A stretch of DNA of 64,000 nucleotides from Anthoceros angustus. Lineage: Eukaryota; Streptophyta; Anthocerotopsida; Anthocerotales; Anthocerotaceae. The translations under genes were made by a program, and so were the position numbers. The notes beneath the pieces are model-generated. The model saw only the letters and a program-made list of their open reading frames with translations. It was not told where the DNA came from and did not search any database. Shown here in pieces: positions 44,948 to 55,088 of this stretch (its first letter is position 1; the number at the start of each line of letters is the position of its first letter). The stretch is taken from positions 806,001-870,000 of the forward strand of contig MU008165.1 of NCBI GenBank assembly GCA_010909165.1, written 5' to 3'.

Positions 44948-45226
44948 TTAGGATCCTAAGAGGCGAACCCCGTGCCCGTACTCAGATACTACAACAATTC
45001 CACCTTCCAATTGAAACCATTGAATTGGCCACACATTGTCGCCCCAAATCTTGCGTAAGAAATCCTCTCTCCTATGATCCCAAACTCCCTCCAATTCCAC
45101 AATAAGGCCGTCGGATCTTCGGCGACCTCTATACACATTATCATAGCCCAATTCTCGCTCTAGCACCTCATACTCATTTGTTATTGCAGAACATTTCAAT
45201 AGCAGACCAGCAGGACCTCCCCCCAT
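44948..45226 (-). CDS. Short ORF, duplicated gene fragment, unknown product
   Basis: A 92-codon frame with NEYEVLERELGYDNVYRGRR, SDGLIVELEGVWDHR and VWPIQWFQLEGGIVVVSEYG, ending at TAA. It shares order and sequence with 43330-43570. It may be one exon of a larger gene family. No catalytic signature is recognisable. Confidence 0.4.
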   Translation of the reverse strand: MGGGPAGLLLKCSAITNEYEVLERELGYDNVYRGRRRSDGLIVELEGVWDHRREDFLRKIWGDNVWPIQWFQLEGGIVVVSEYGHGVRLLGS

Positions 45227-45229
45227 TCC

Positions 45230-45545
45230 TTCTCACTGATTTATGGAACAACACTTTGTAGCCTCACCGCTCTCCCTGGTGACGCTCGCAAGACAAGGCA
45301 GCACAAATATATATGTTTGATGTCCTGGATGCCCACAACTTTATTCCCACAGTGTTAAAAAACAATAAGTCCAAGTTCAGTACATTAAATGATAGGGTGC
45401 TATACATACATATATAGCCCTTGGCCTTTGACATACTCTACATAGGTATGAACCCTATCATGATATTGTCCTGTACATTTCTTCTCTGAACTCTAATATG
45501 AGATGTATTGCACCAATCCTATACATTTCTAACACACGCCCCCTC
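45230..45545 (-). repeat. LTR-like fragment (solo or truncated)
   Basis: On the minus strand a GGAGAGGGGGCG purine tract is followed by TGTTAGAAATGTATAGG, the classic junction of a copia polypurine tract and LTR start. A TATATATG box follows about 125 bases on. No copia coding sequence is visible upstream (45550-46000), and the LTR end is not defined. Confidence 0.4.
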
Positions 45546-46580
45546 TCCAATTTACTCACTCCGTCCGATCCTCAATGAGTACCTACCTGGAGCTCACTTG
45601 AAGCCACCAATATCGTCGTTGGGCTTCACTCAAATATACATAAGCGCTCAAAGATACTCAGGCTGGGACTGAGGACCACGTGCTTCTAACGAGTCTCGTC
45701 CCAATCGGGCGAATGCAAGCCACGGAATTGTGCCTCAATTCCCAGGCAGATCGATTATAATGGCCTGCTTTGCCAGGGTGACGTGCCGCCGGTTCGTTTG
45801 AATTAACGAGACCTTCTGTTTTGGAGTCGCCAAATCGTCGGTGCTGGGAGACTTGTTGCAACCCTACGGCAATAGGCAATAAGTGTTTAAACCGATCCAC
45901 CTCCAGCACCGGTTGTAGCCATCTTCTCTTCGTCATCGTCTACTACGGACCCCGACCAACTTCTTACTTGTTGAAGAAGTTGTGAAACGAGCTTCGCTAG
46001 CTGGCGCTCAGCTAGGGAAAGCCTTCGAACCTTATATCTCGTTGTTGTCCGTCGCACGCTCTATGCAACTGAGCTGCTCCAGCTTTTTCTTTCAACATGG
46101 GATATGATAAAACGTATTACTAATCTTTTGAACCTGCTACCCTTCTCCACACTTGGATTCATGCGCAAACATGTTTTGTTGGCCTCATGAAATTTGGCCC
46201 GGTATCGTCGTCTCCAACGGGAAGCATAGGAGGTTTACAAGCGGCCGTTCTGACCGTTCTTTGTCTGGCCCGAATTTTTTCTTGCCTATCCAATTGTTCT
46301 GAAGCTTGCAACCGGTATTACCTGGCTAGCCTTACGTGTACGTCAAACCTGCTTCTTTTACGGTCCGCTGATAGGATTTCCCTCCTATCGTGCATCAACC
46401 TACTCCCAAAAGCTGTGCTGGAACGTGCTGAAATCAAAATTACTCCGCCCACATCAATAATGGGTACCTAATGGGTCCGGCTGAACTTTTTCAAAAGCCA
46501 TGGTCCCACGAACGCACTTTCCAGAGCGAAACTTGGCATTGCAATGCTTGTTAGCATGATTACCGGAGTTTAATGCGAGT
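45546..46580. other. No gene recognised
   Basis: Frames at 45658-45936 (minus) and 46187-46471 (plus) have no signatures. The latter could be upstream sequence of the PPR locus. Confidence 0.35.
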
Positions 46581-46583
46581 TAT

Positions 46584-46985
46584 TTGTTCATTGCCACTCC
46601 ACTGAGGATGTTGAGGCTTTGGGAGTTTTGGTGCAGACAAAGCGTTGTATTTCCAAGCCTCTCATTTTCTGTGTTCGGGGCACCTCTTGATGCTTGGAAG
46701 ACGCCCAGAGAGTGTTTGATGGGTTACACTGAAAAATGTGGCAACGTGGAACGTCATGATAACAATTCCAGCAGGAATACGAGAAGCCCTTCGTCTCTAC
46801 AGTGCTATGCAAGGAAAGGGCTTGGTTGCCCCTGATACTGTGACGTTTGTTTGTCTCCTCCAGGCCTGTGGCAATTCTGGGCCCTCCAGCCTTGGAGGTG
46901 GGAAGCAGCTTCATTTGCAAATTGGAGAACGGTTCAGTGTACTCAGCAGTGGCAAGATCTTTTGGGTTTAAAGTAGTGAGGTATG
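46584..46985 (+). pseudogene. PPR protein fragment 1
   Basis: Pentatricopeptide-repeat proteins bind organelle RNA for editing and processing. The fragment begins with STEDVEALGVLVQTKRC, passes through NVATWNVMI and ALRLYSAMQGKG in shifted frames, then reads VAPDTVTFVCLLQACG and GGKQLHLQIGE. It then leaves the PPR pattern with FSVLSSGKIFWV and a stop. The repeat arrangement (TW-VMI, TFVCLLQACG) is that of P-L-S type plant PPRs. Confidence 0.75.
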
Positions 46986-47734
46986 CAACTGTGGGATGTG
47001 AAGAGTGTTCTTGGGCTAGCAATGTCATTGTTACAGCCGTCGGGACCAGTTCTTGATCGGCAGACTGAGTACCCCTTCCTGCGAATTTATGCATGCAAAT
47101 CTCATAAATGTAGCAAGTTTACAAGAAGTTGCTGTTCAGACTGTCGTACCAATCAATTCGAAAACGTACCACTATCACCAGAGGAGTGGAGAAGCTGGCG
47201 CTGGTGTGTGGGTGCGCAGAGGATTGCATTATGTTAACCATAGTCGAGGTGCCCAATTTTTTCTCTCGCACGATTTTCTGTCGGCAGGAGCCTTATGGTC
47301 TGGAGCTCGGTTGGGCCACACCAAGGATAGCACGACCCGCTAAGAGGACAGTTTTCGTGCACCCAACAGAATGGTGGATTGGCTGCTGGTCGGGGCATAG
47401 CTGCCGGTACGGTGGCTTCAAAAAAGCAACCGGTGGCAAACAACCAAGTCGGGAGGTGGAGCACATTGTCATGAGACCCACCGCGTCAAAGAGAGTTTCT
47501 TTGGGCTTGTATTCTCCTGCGAGCCTCGACCTCGGGAGCTTTTGTGCCGACTGCTGCCTCAGCACACCATGCTCCAGGTCGATAAGGCAGACCAAGAGGG
47601 CTCTAGGTATGGAGATGGAGTTGGGTGGTGGTGGCTTGCACTGGAGTTTGCCGGACAAGCCTGACCGTCACAGGCCTGCTGGATGGTATACGAGTGTGAC
47701 GGCTGAGACCGTGAGAGAGCTATGTGGTCAGGGC
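46986..47734 (+). other. Spacer between PPR fragments
   Basis: A 215-codon + frame (47129-47776) crosses this part, but its translation has no PPR motifs until its end. A 3' UTR or insertion is likely. Confidence 0.4.
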
Positions 47735-48440
47735 CATTCCACTGAGGCTGTTGCGGCTTTGGGAGTTCTGGTGTAGACAGAGCGTTATATTTCTAAGCCT
47801 CTAATTTATGCTTTTTTGAAGAGATGTGTAGTCGAGCAGGACCTTGTTCTAGGTCAAAGGGTCCATGCTTTCTTGGTGAAACAAGGGCATCAGTCAGATA
47901 CGTTCCTGGGATTCCACATTCTGCGGATGTATGCTGCTCATGGCAGGTTGCAAGATGCGATCCAGAGATGTATTTTCAGTTGTGGCTAAAACAGATACCT
48001 TCACGTGGTCTGCCATAAGCTCTGCCCATGTTATACAATGGTGAGACTAGCAGGCCTTACAACTCTATGATAGGACATGCGCGCAAGTCAAGGGTGAAGC
48101 CAGATGGGATGTCTTCGTGGCAACTCTTCAGGCTTGTGCAAGGGGATTAGAGTTGAAAATTGGGCAGCAGGTGAATGCGGACGTGTTGGACAGTGGCGTT
48201 GAGCCTGATTGTTTTGTCTGTAATTGCTTGGTAAGCATACGCAGCTTGGAAGACGCTGAGAGTTTCTACTGTGCTATGCAAGGATAGGGCTTAGTTTCCC
48301 CTATACTATGACGTTTGTTTGTCTCCTGCAGGGCCCTTTAGCCCTGAAGATGGGGAAGCAGCTAGTTTCTTTTGCAAATTGGAGAACGGTTTCAGTGAGC
48401 TCGCAAGTGACGAGATATTTTGGGTTTGAAGCCCTGAGAG
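47735..48440 (+). pseudogene. PPR protein fragment 2
   Basis: It restarts with the same HST(E)AV.ALGVLV opening as fragment 1. It continues with LKRCVVEQDLVLGQRVHAFL, SDTFLGFHILRMYAAHGRL, TFTWSAI, VFVATLQACARGLELKIGQQ and VEPDCFVCNCLVS, then SLEDA. About three PPR motifs are readable. Its end (CAMQG.GLVSP to EIFWV) copies the aberrant tail of fragment 1, so the two share a duplication that post-dates decay. Confidence 0.75.
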
Positions 48441-48482
48441 ATTTCCAGGTGCTCGCCAAAGTGAGGAGTCTTTCCTTTTAGT

Positions 48483-48582
48483 TCCCATGATGTCATGCAT
48501 AGTTGAAAATTGAGGGTTGACAAGCAAGGATGGCCATTGTTTATCAACCCTCAATTTGTCAACTACGTATGACATCATGGGA
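48483..48582. repeat. Foldback: 38-39 bp inverted repeat, 23 bp loop
   Basis: Left arm 48483-48520 and right arm 48544-48582 are complementary except for one unpaired base and a short mismatch patch. The arms start TCCCATGATGTCAT and end TTGAGGGTTGA. The foldback sits exactly between PPR fragments 2 and 3. Confidence 0.85.
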
Positions 48583-48589
48583 AGAAGCC

Positions 48590-48896
48590 CACATGCACTT
48601 GGGAAGAAGCCCTTCGTCTGTATAATGGTATGAAAGGAAAGGGCATGGTTGTTCCTGGTATCGTGACGTTTGTTTCTCTCCTGCAGGCCCGTGCAAGTCT
48701 GGGCCCTTCAGCCTTGGAGATGGGCACGCAGCTTCATCTGCAAATTGGAGAACAGGATCATCAGGCTCATGTAGTTGTAGCCTACAGTTCGGTAAACATG
48801 TATGCAAACAGCCTGGAAGACGCTCGGGAAGTCTTTGACAGCCTTGGTGAAAAAAATGTGGTGACGTGGACTGCTCGAATTGCGATGCTTAATTAA
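48590..48896 (+). pseudogene. PPR protein fragment 3, cut by the kinase array
   Basis: One open frame reads LYNGMKGKGMV, GIVTFVSLLQARASLG, GTQLHLQIGEQDHQAHVVVA, NMYANSLEDAREVFDSLGEK and NVVTWTARI. This is one full PPR plus flanking parts. It ends in MLN and a stop exactly where the AT-rich minisatellite of the array begins. Confidence 0.75.
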
Positions 48897-49157
48897 CATA
48901 ACCATTTCGTATTAATTAATTAATACTAATAACTTACTTAATGATAAGTCATTAGATTAATTAATGCTAGATATAAATGAATTTAACCACTTCATATTAA
49001 TTAATTAATACTAATAACTTACTTAATGATAAGTCATTAGATTAATTAATGCTAGATATAAATGAATTTAACCACTTATATTAATTAATTAATACTAATT
49101 ACTTACTTAATGATAAGTCATTAGATTAATTAATGCTAGATATAAATGAATTTAACA
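48885..49157 (+). repeat. AT-rich minisatellite, unit 1 (3 monomers)
   Basis: About 90 bp monomers: TTAATTAATTAATACTAAT, ACTTACTTAATGATAAGTCATTAG and ATGCTAGATATAAATGAATTT. No coding potential. Confidence 0.95.
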
Positions 49158-49371
49158 TAAATCAGCAGCACTATCTCTTTCTAAAATAGATGCCAATATA
49201 CCAATCGACACACCGTTGAAAATTTACCAATTTACTAGTTGCCAATATGAAGCGGTAGTTTCTCATGGGGTATAAATGGAGACTTAAATCGAAACCACTG
49301 GACTCGAACTTGAAATCTTGTTATCCATTCTTCTTGCATGTAACTTTTTTATAATTCTATGATCTACTGTT
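49158..49371 (+). promoter_or_regulatory. Putative promoter region, unit 1
   Basis: The stretch between minisatellite and leader repeats contains GGGGTATAAATGG (about 49267), a TATA-like box conserved in all four units at 53557, 57586 and 61696. It is the only unique-sequence part upstream of each kinase. A TTCGAGTCC word on the minus strand (49300-49317) is a faint tRNA-like B box and probably chance. Confidence 0.45.
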
Positions 49372-50465
49372 AAGGTTTGTTCAATGAAGATTGATGTTCT
49401 CCTTTACGGAGGGATGAGTTTATGCATGTATATTCCTATGTGTGCTAACGAATTCATTCTCTCTACTTGTTCTCTACAGTTTCCCTAGAGGGCACGTAAA
49501 TTACCCAAAGGCGAGACCTAAACCAAAGATTTCCTCCACGCCATGAACTTCAAAATCTCCTACTCTTGCAAATATCTTTTAATGATCGTGTGATCTACGG
49601 TTGTTAAGGTCTGTTCAATGAAGATTCATGTTCTCCTTTATAGAGGGATGGGTGTATGCATGTGTATTCCGGCGCGTGTTAACGAATTCATTCTTTCTAC
49701 TTGCTTCCTACAGGTTTCCCTAGAGGGCACGTAAATTACCCAAAGGGCGAGACCTAAACCGAAAGATTTCCTCCGCACCATGAACTTAAAAATCTCACAT
49801 TCTTGCAAATATCTTTAAATAATCGTGTGATCTACGGTTGTTAAGGTTTGTTCAATGAAGATTCATGTTCTCCTTATAGAGGATGAGTTTATGCATGTAT
49901 GTTCCTATGTGTGCTAACGAATTCATTCTCTCTACTTGTTCTCTGAGTTTCCCTAGAGGGCACGTAAATTACCCAAAGGGCAACACCTAAATCGAAATAG
50001 TTCCTCCGCGCCATGAACTTCAAAATCTCATACTCTTGCAAATATCTTTTAATGATTGTGTGATCTACAGTTGTTAAGGTCTGTTCCATGAAGATTCATG
50101 TTCTCCTTTATAGAGGGATGGGTGTATGCATGTGTATTCCGGCGCGTGTTAACGAATTCATTCTTTCTACTTGTTCCCTACAGGTTTCCCTAGAGGGCAC
50201 GTAAATTACCCAAAGGGCGAGGCCTAAACCGAAAGATTTCTTCCGCACCATGAACTTAAAAATCTCACATTCTTGCAAATATCTTTTAATAATCGTGTGA
50301 TCTACTGTTAAGGTTTGTTCAATGAAGATTCATGTTCTCCTTTATAGAGGATGAGTTTATGCATGTATGTTCCTGTGTGTGCTAAGAATTCATTCTCTCT
50401 ACTTGTTCCTGGGTTTCCCTAGAGGGCACGTAAATTACCCAAAGGGCGAGACCTAAACCGAAGAA
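49372..50465 (+). repeat. Leader repeat array, unit 1 (A0-B-A-B-A)
   Basis: Five monomers start at 49372, 49606, 49843, 50076 and 50310, about 234 bases apart. Type A has GGTTTGTTCAATGAAG and GATGAGTTTATGCATGTAT. Type B has GGTCTGTTC.ATGAAG and GGGTGTATGCATGTGTATTCC. The first is a variant with GATTGATG. The last monomer is shortened and runs into the kinase start. Confidence 0.92.
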
Positions 50466-50493
50466 ATACTCCTATTTATCAATCTTTAAAATT

Positions 50494-51262
50494 ATGGAGT
50501 CCACAATGAAAATTGAAGTGAGAATGTTTGAAGAAAGATACATATGTGGAAAATGTATCGGTGAAGGAGGTTTTTCCAAAGTCTATGAATGCTATGACAA
50601 ATATACGGAAAGATATTTTTGCAAAATTATGAAAAATCTAAAGACATAAATGATGCAATATGTAGAGATCAACACTCTTGATCTCTTCCAAAATATTCTC
50701 ATATTATTAACACAAAAGTGTTCATGAGGATATTGAACATATTTATATTGTGATGGAGCTATGTACCAATGGTACACTAAAGGATGAACTAAAAAGGGGA
50801 GCTTATTGTGAAGAGGATGCAAAAATACTTATGTTTAACCTAATGGAGGCAATCAATTTTGCCACAGGCATAATGTTATGCATCGCGATTTGAAACCGCT
50901 AATATACTATTACTTAGTCTCAAAGTCATACTAGCAGACTTTGGTTTGTCTCCATGTCTCCAAAAGCGAACATGAATTATTATGCTGCAGGAACCCCATG
51001 TTACATGGCTCGGAGGTATTGAGTCGGAAGACGATGTAAACATAAGCTATACTTCAAAAGCCGATATTTGGAGCGCAGAGTCATTTTGTATGAAGTTTTA
51101 ACGAAATCGTCCTTATATAGGATATGAGTTCGACGTAAAAAGAAGAATGGATAACTCAATTGGACCTAGATGAGTGGCCCAACATGTCACACAGTGAAAG
51201 ATCTACTACACTCAATGTTACATTTAGAACAAGAGTGTAGACCGGATCTTGACAAGTTCTAA
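50494..51262 (+). pseudogene. CAMK/CDPK-like Ser/Thr kinase, copy 1
   Basis: ATG at 50494 begins MESTMKIEVRMFEERY. The kinase signatures occur in order across shifted frames: glycine loop CIGEGGFSKVYEC, lysine region RYFCKIMK, IYIVMELCTNGTLKDEL hinge, catalytic loop (H.DLKP, visible in the DNA at 50878-50905), DFGL region, MA(P)E region, ISYTSKADIWS and ILYEVLT, ending D-K-F-stop. At about 255 residues it is only a catalytic domain, with no EF-hands, as in PEP-carboxylase-kinase-like members of the CDPK group. Frame breaks occur at several points, many shared with the other copies. Confidence 0.8.
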
Positions 51263-53012
51263 ACCATTCTTGGTTTTGCTCGCTATCTTATATATGAAAG
51301 ATAGTAATTTTATTATATAAGAACTTTTATTTGTATTATATATTTTAATATAATGATTTTTATTTTAACTTTATTCATAATTTCATTAAACCACTCTTGA
51401 CCTCTTTCTTGTGGAAAAGTCTTCAAGCCATGCAAGCGAGTCATGAAATTGATGTAGTGAAGCTAAGATTGGAGTATATCGCTATGTGTTTAGCCTGAGT
51501 CTTTGTTTTGGTCATTGTCATAGCATGGCATAATAGCATCGGACAATTTCTTCTTCTATAGCTACGCATATTATAGTTACTAAATCGCATGTTAGAATCT
51601 TGGCCGGGTTCAAACCACGATTCTGCGCTCTAAGCGGTGCTCAGCTGGGGCGACCACACCAAGGGTGTGCGAATGTTTTGAATCATGAGCCGAGCAAGTG
51701 AGCGTGGCACAGGCGGTGTGAAGATGGCGGCGAGAAGGAAAATTGGCATTTAGGAAGCGGATTGTTGAAGTCCCACCTTGCGGTAGTCACAGAGAACTCC
51801 TAGCACAGGCAATGGACACCGTTCGAAAGAAGCCATCACACAAGAAAGGGGCGGGTAGGCTTTAGCACGCCTTGATGAACTGGAGAAATCCTTGCCCATG
51901 GCCCCGTGAGTCTCGATGGCAAGGGGATGAAGGCGTGGCCCTTCTTGCATGGGCGTAGTGAACGTTGTTGTCGCGCATCTCGCCGCTGGAGGGTTGATGA
52001 TGGCGTGCTTGCGGGCAAGGTCATTCGGCCACATCCACAACGGTCCCTCGGCCGTCGAGAACATGGCGTCGCGGACGGCGTGATCGTGTGCTGGCCATTT
52101 GGAGAGCGAGGGCTCGGCGGCGAGTCTAAAGAGAGCGAGCCAAAGGTTGGACCAAACCAGGCGGAACCTCATCGCGGTAGAAAAGAAGTGCGACTCGAAA
52201 TACCTTGATGCAAGGTCGGGCTAGAAGCCATGAACACCTCCTTCCCGAGCAAGAGCGGGCGAGCTCGGGTCAAGGAATGGAGGAATCGAGGAGCAAAGCC
52301 CGCGTGCCCATACAAGTTTCTTCTCATGGAGGGAGGCCAAAAGCCGGCCCGTCCAGAGAACGAGGGACGAATGCGGCACGCCTAGCCTCGGAGGATAGGA
52401 CACCTAGCCAATCTTAAGGACAAGCATGCAGGGAAGGCGCCTCCTCGGCGAGACGAGGCCTTGAAGATGCGGTAATCCCAGGATTAGGAAATGGGAGGCC
52501 TAGATGCGGGTTGAGAGGACCAAGCTCAAGCGTCGTGCGGATGCCTTGCGGCGCACTCTAAGGGGCCGCTCTTGAGGTAAGCAATTGCATTCATGTGAGC
52601 ACTTCCTCAACGGACAACCAAGCAAAACAAGTCTAATATGCAAATATAGGTGCAAACCAATTTGTAACACTAGGAGAGAGTAGCTCGCACGTTGTGGTTT
52701 TCCTCCCACACTCTCCCCACGAGAACAACACGCAAATTGTTGGCACATGGCTCTCGGAGTGATAGCTTTGGCCTCCTCACAACACTCTTGCATCGCATAT
52801 CTAGAGGACAAGCTATGATGTGAGCTTGTCCTTTGTGAAAGGGTCTATATAGATATACTAGGCCTTGGCATTGGCATATTCCTAAGATATCCTATTGGCA
52901 TCAGCATATGCCGGAAATATCCAAAGAATACACCATAATATGCAAGGAATATGCTAAAGCATATAACTTGTGTTTATCCACTTAGTTATTGCTAGCGTGT
53001 TTAATTAGGATG
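51263..53012 (+). repeat. Distal module, unit 1
   Basis: It starts AT-rich with TATATATGAAAGATAGTAAT just after the kinase stop, turns GC-rich over 51600-52580, then ends AT-rich with a GTCTATATAGATATAC box near 52842. Minus-strand frames such as 51750-52172 and plus-strand frames such as 51906-52208 exist in all units but are shifted differently in each, and none shows a domain. Function unknown; probably 3' UTR plus spacer or a captured non-coding piece. Confidence 0.6.
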
Positions 53013-53444
53013 TATGCTTAATTAACATAACCACTTCATATTAATTAATTACTAATTACTTAATGATAAGTCATTAGATTAATTAATGCTAGATATAAAT
53101 GAATTTAACCACTTCATATTAATTAATTAATACTAATAACTTACTTAATGATAGGTCATTAGATTAATTAATGCTAGATATAAATGAATTTAACCACTTA
53201 TATTAATTAATTAATACTAATTACTTACTTAATGATAAGTCATTAGATTAATTAATGCTAGATATGAATTTAACCACTTATATTAATTAATTAATACTAA
53301 TAACTTACTTAATGATAGGTCATTAGATTAATTAATGCTAGATATAAATGAATTTAACCACTTCATATTAATTAATTAATACTAATAACTTACTTAATGA
53401 TAAGTCATTAGATTAATTAATGCTAGATATAAATGAATTTAACA
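53013..53444 (+). repeat. AT-rich minisatellite, unit 2 (5 monomers)
   Basis: The same monomer as unit 1 but five copies, showing copy-number change inside an otherwise constant unit. Confidence 0.95.
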
Positions 53445-53665
53445 TAAATCAGCAGCACTATCTCTTTCTAAAATAGATGCCAATATACCAATCGACACAC
53501 GTAGTTGAAAATTTACCAATTTACTAGTTGCCAATATGAAGCTGGTAGTTTCTCATGGGGTATAAATGGTGAGACTTAAATCAGCTACGCTCGGACTGAA
53601 CTTAAAATCTTGTTATCCATTCTTCTTGCATGTAACTTTTCATAATTCTATGATCTACTATTGTT

Positions 53666-54290
53666 AAGGTTTGTTCAATGAAGATTGATGTTCTCCTTTA
53701 CGGAGGGATGAGTTTATGCATGTATATTCCTATGTTATGCTAACGAATTCATTCTCTCTACTTGTTCTCTACGTTTCCCTAGAGGGCACGTAAATTACCC
53801 AAAGGCGAGACCTAAACCGAAAGATTTCCTCCGCGCCATGAACTTAAAAATCTCACATTCTTGCAAATATCTTTTAATAATCGTGTGATCTACGGTTGTT
53901 AAGGTATGTTCCATGAAGATTCATGTTCTCCTTTATAGAGGGATGGGTGTATGCATGTGTATTCCGGCGTGTTAACGAATTCATTCTTTCTACTTGTTCC
54001 CTCTGGTTTTCCCTAGAGGCACGTAAATTACCCAAAGGGCGAGACCTAAACCGAAAGATTTCCTCACCATGAACTTAAAAATCTCACATTCTTGCAAATA
54101 TCTTTTAATAATCGTGTGATCTACGGTTGTTAAGGTTTGTTCAATGAAGATTCATGTTCTCCTTTACGGAGGGATGAGTTTATGCATGTATGTTCCTATG
54201 TGTGCTAGCAATTCATTCTCTCTACTTGTTCTCTCTGAGGTTTCCCTAGAGGGCACGTAAATTACCCAAAGGGCGAGACCTAAACCGAAA
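53666..54290 (+). repeat. Leader repeat array, unit 2 (A0-B-A)
   Basis: Three monomers at 53666, 53901 and 54132. One B-A pair is missing relative to the other units, which keeps the alternation intact. Confidence 0.92.
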
Positions 54291-54322
54291 GAAATACTCC
54301 TATTTATCAATCTTTTAAAATT

Positions 54323-55088
54323 ATGGAGTCCACAATGAAAATTGAAGTGAGAATGTTTGAAGAAAGATACATATGTGGAAAATGTATCGGTGAAGGAGGT
54401 TTTTCCAAAGTCTATGAATGCTATGACAAATATACGGAAAGATATTTGCCCAAAATTATGAAAAATCTAAAGACATAAATGATGCAATATGGAGAGATCA
54501 ACACTCTTGATCTCTTCCAAAATATTCTCATATTATTAACACAAAAGTGTTCATGAGGATATTGAACATATTTATATTGTGATGGAGCTATGTACCAATG
54601 GTACACTAAAGGATGAACTAAAAAAGGGGAGCTTATTGTGAAGAGGATGCAAAAATACTTATGTTTAACCTAATGGAGGCAATCAATTTTGCCCAGGGCA
54701 TAATGTTATGCATCGCGATTTGAAACCGGCTAATATACTATTACTTATATCTCAAAGTCATACTAGCAGACTTTGGTTTATGCATTCCATGTCTCCAAAA
54801 CGAACATGAATTATTATGCGAGTGCAGAACCCCATGTTACATGGCTCGGAGGTATTGGAGTAAGGCGATGTAAACATAAGCTATACTTCAAAAGCCGATA
54901 TTTGGAGCAGTCATTTTGTATGAAGTTTTAACCGAATCGTCCTTATATAGGATATGAGTTCGACACAAAAGAAGAATGGATAACTCAATTGGACCTAGAT
55001 GGGTGGCCCAACATGTCACACGGTGAAGATCTACTACACTCAATGTTACATTTAGAACAAGAGTGTAGAGGATCTTGACAAGTTCTAA
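54323..55088 (+). pseudogene. CAMK/CDPK-like Ser/Thr kinase, copy 2
   Basis: Same start and end as copy 1. It keeps the full CCGGCT in the catalytic loop (LKPANIL), where the other copies read CCGCT, but lacks bases around the W-S-A-G-V segment (GGAGCAGTC instead of GGAGCGCAGGAGTC). It has an in-frame shift after the lysine region and the shared losses before HII and in the NFCHRH segment. As read it cannot give a full-length kinase. Confidence 0.8.

Noticed and set aside
51607-51660. tRNA-like GGTTCAAACC word at the start of the GC-rich distal module, and TTCGAGTCC near 49300
   Set aside because: No cloverleaf, A box or acceptor stem could be drawn, and the words vary among units.
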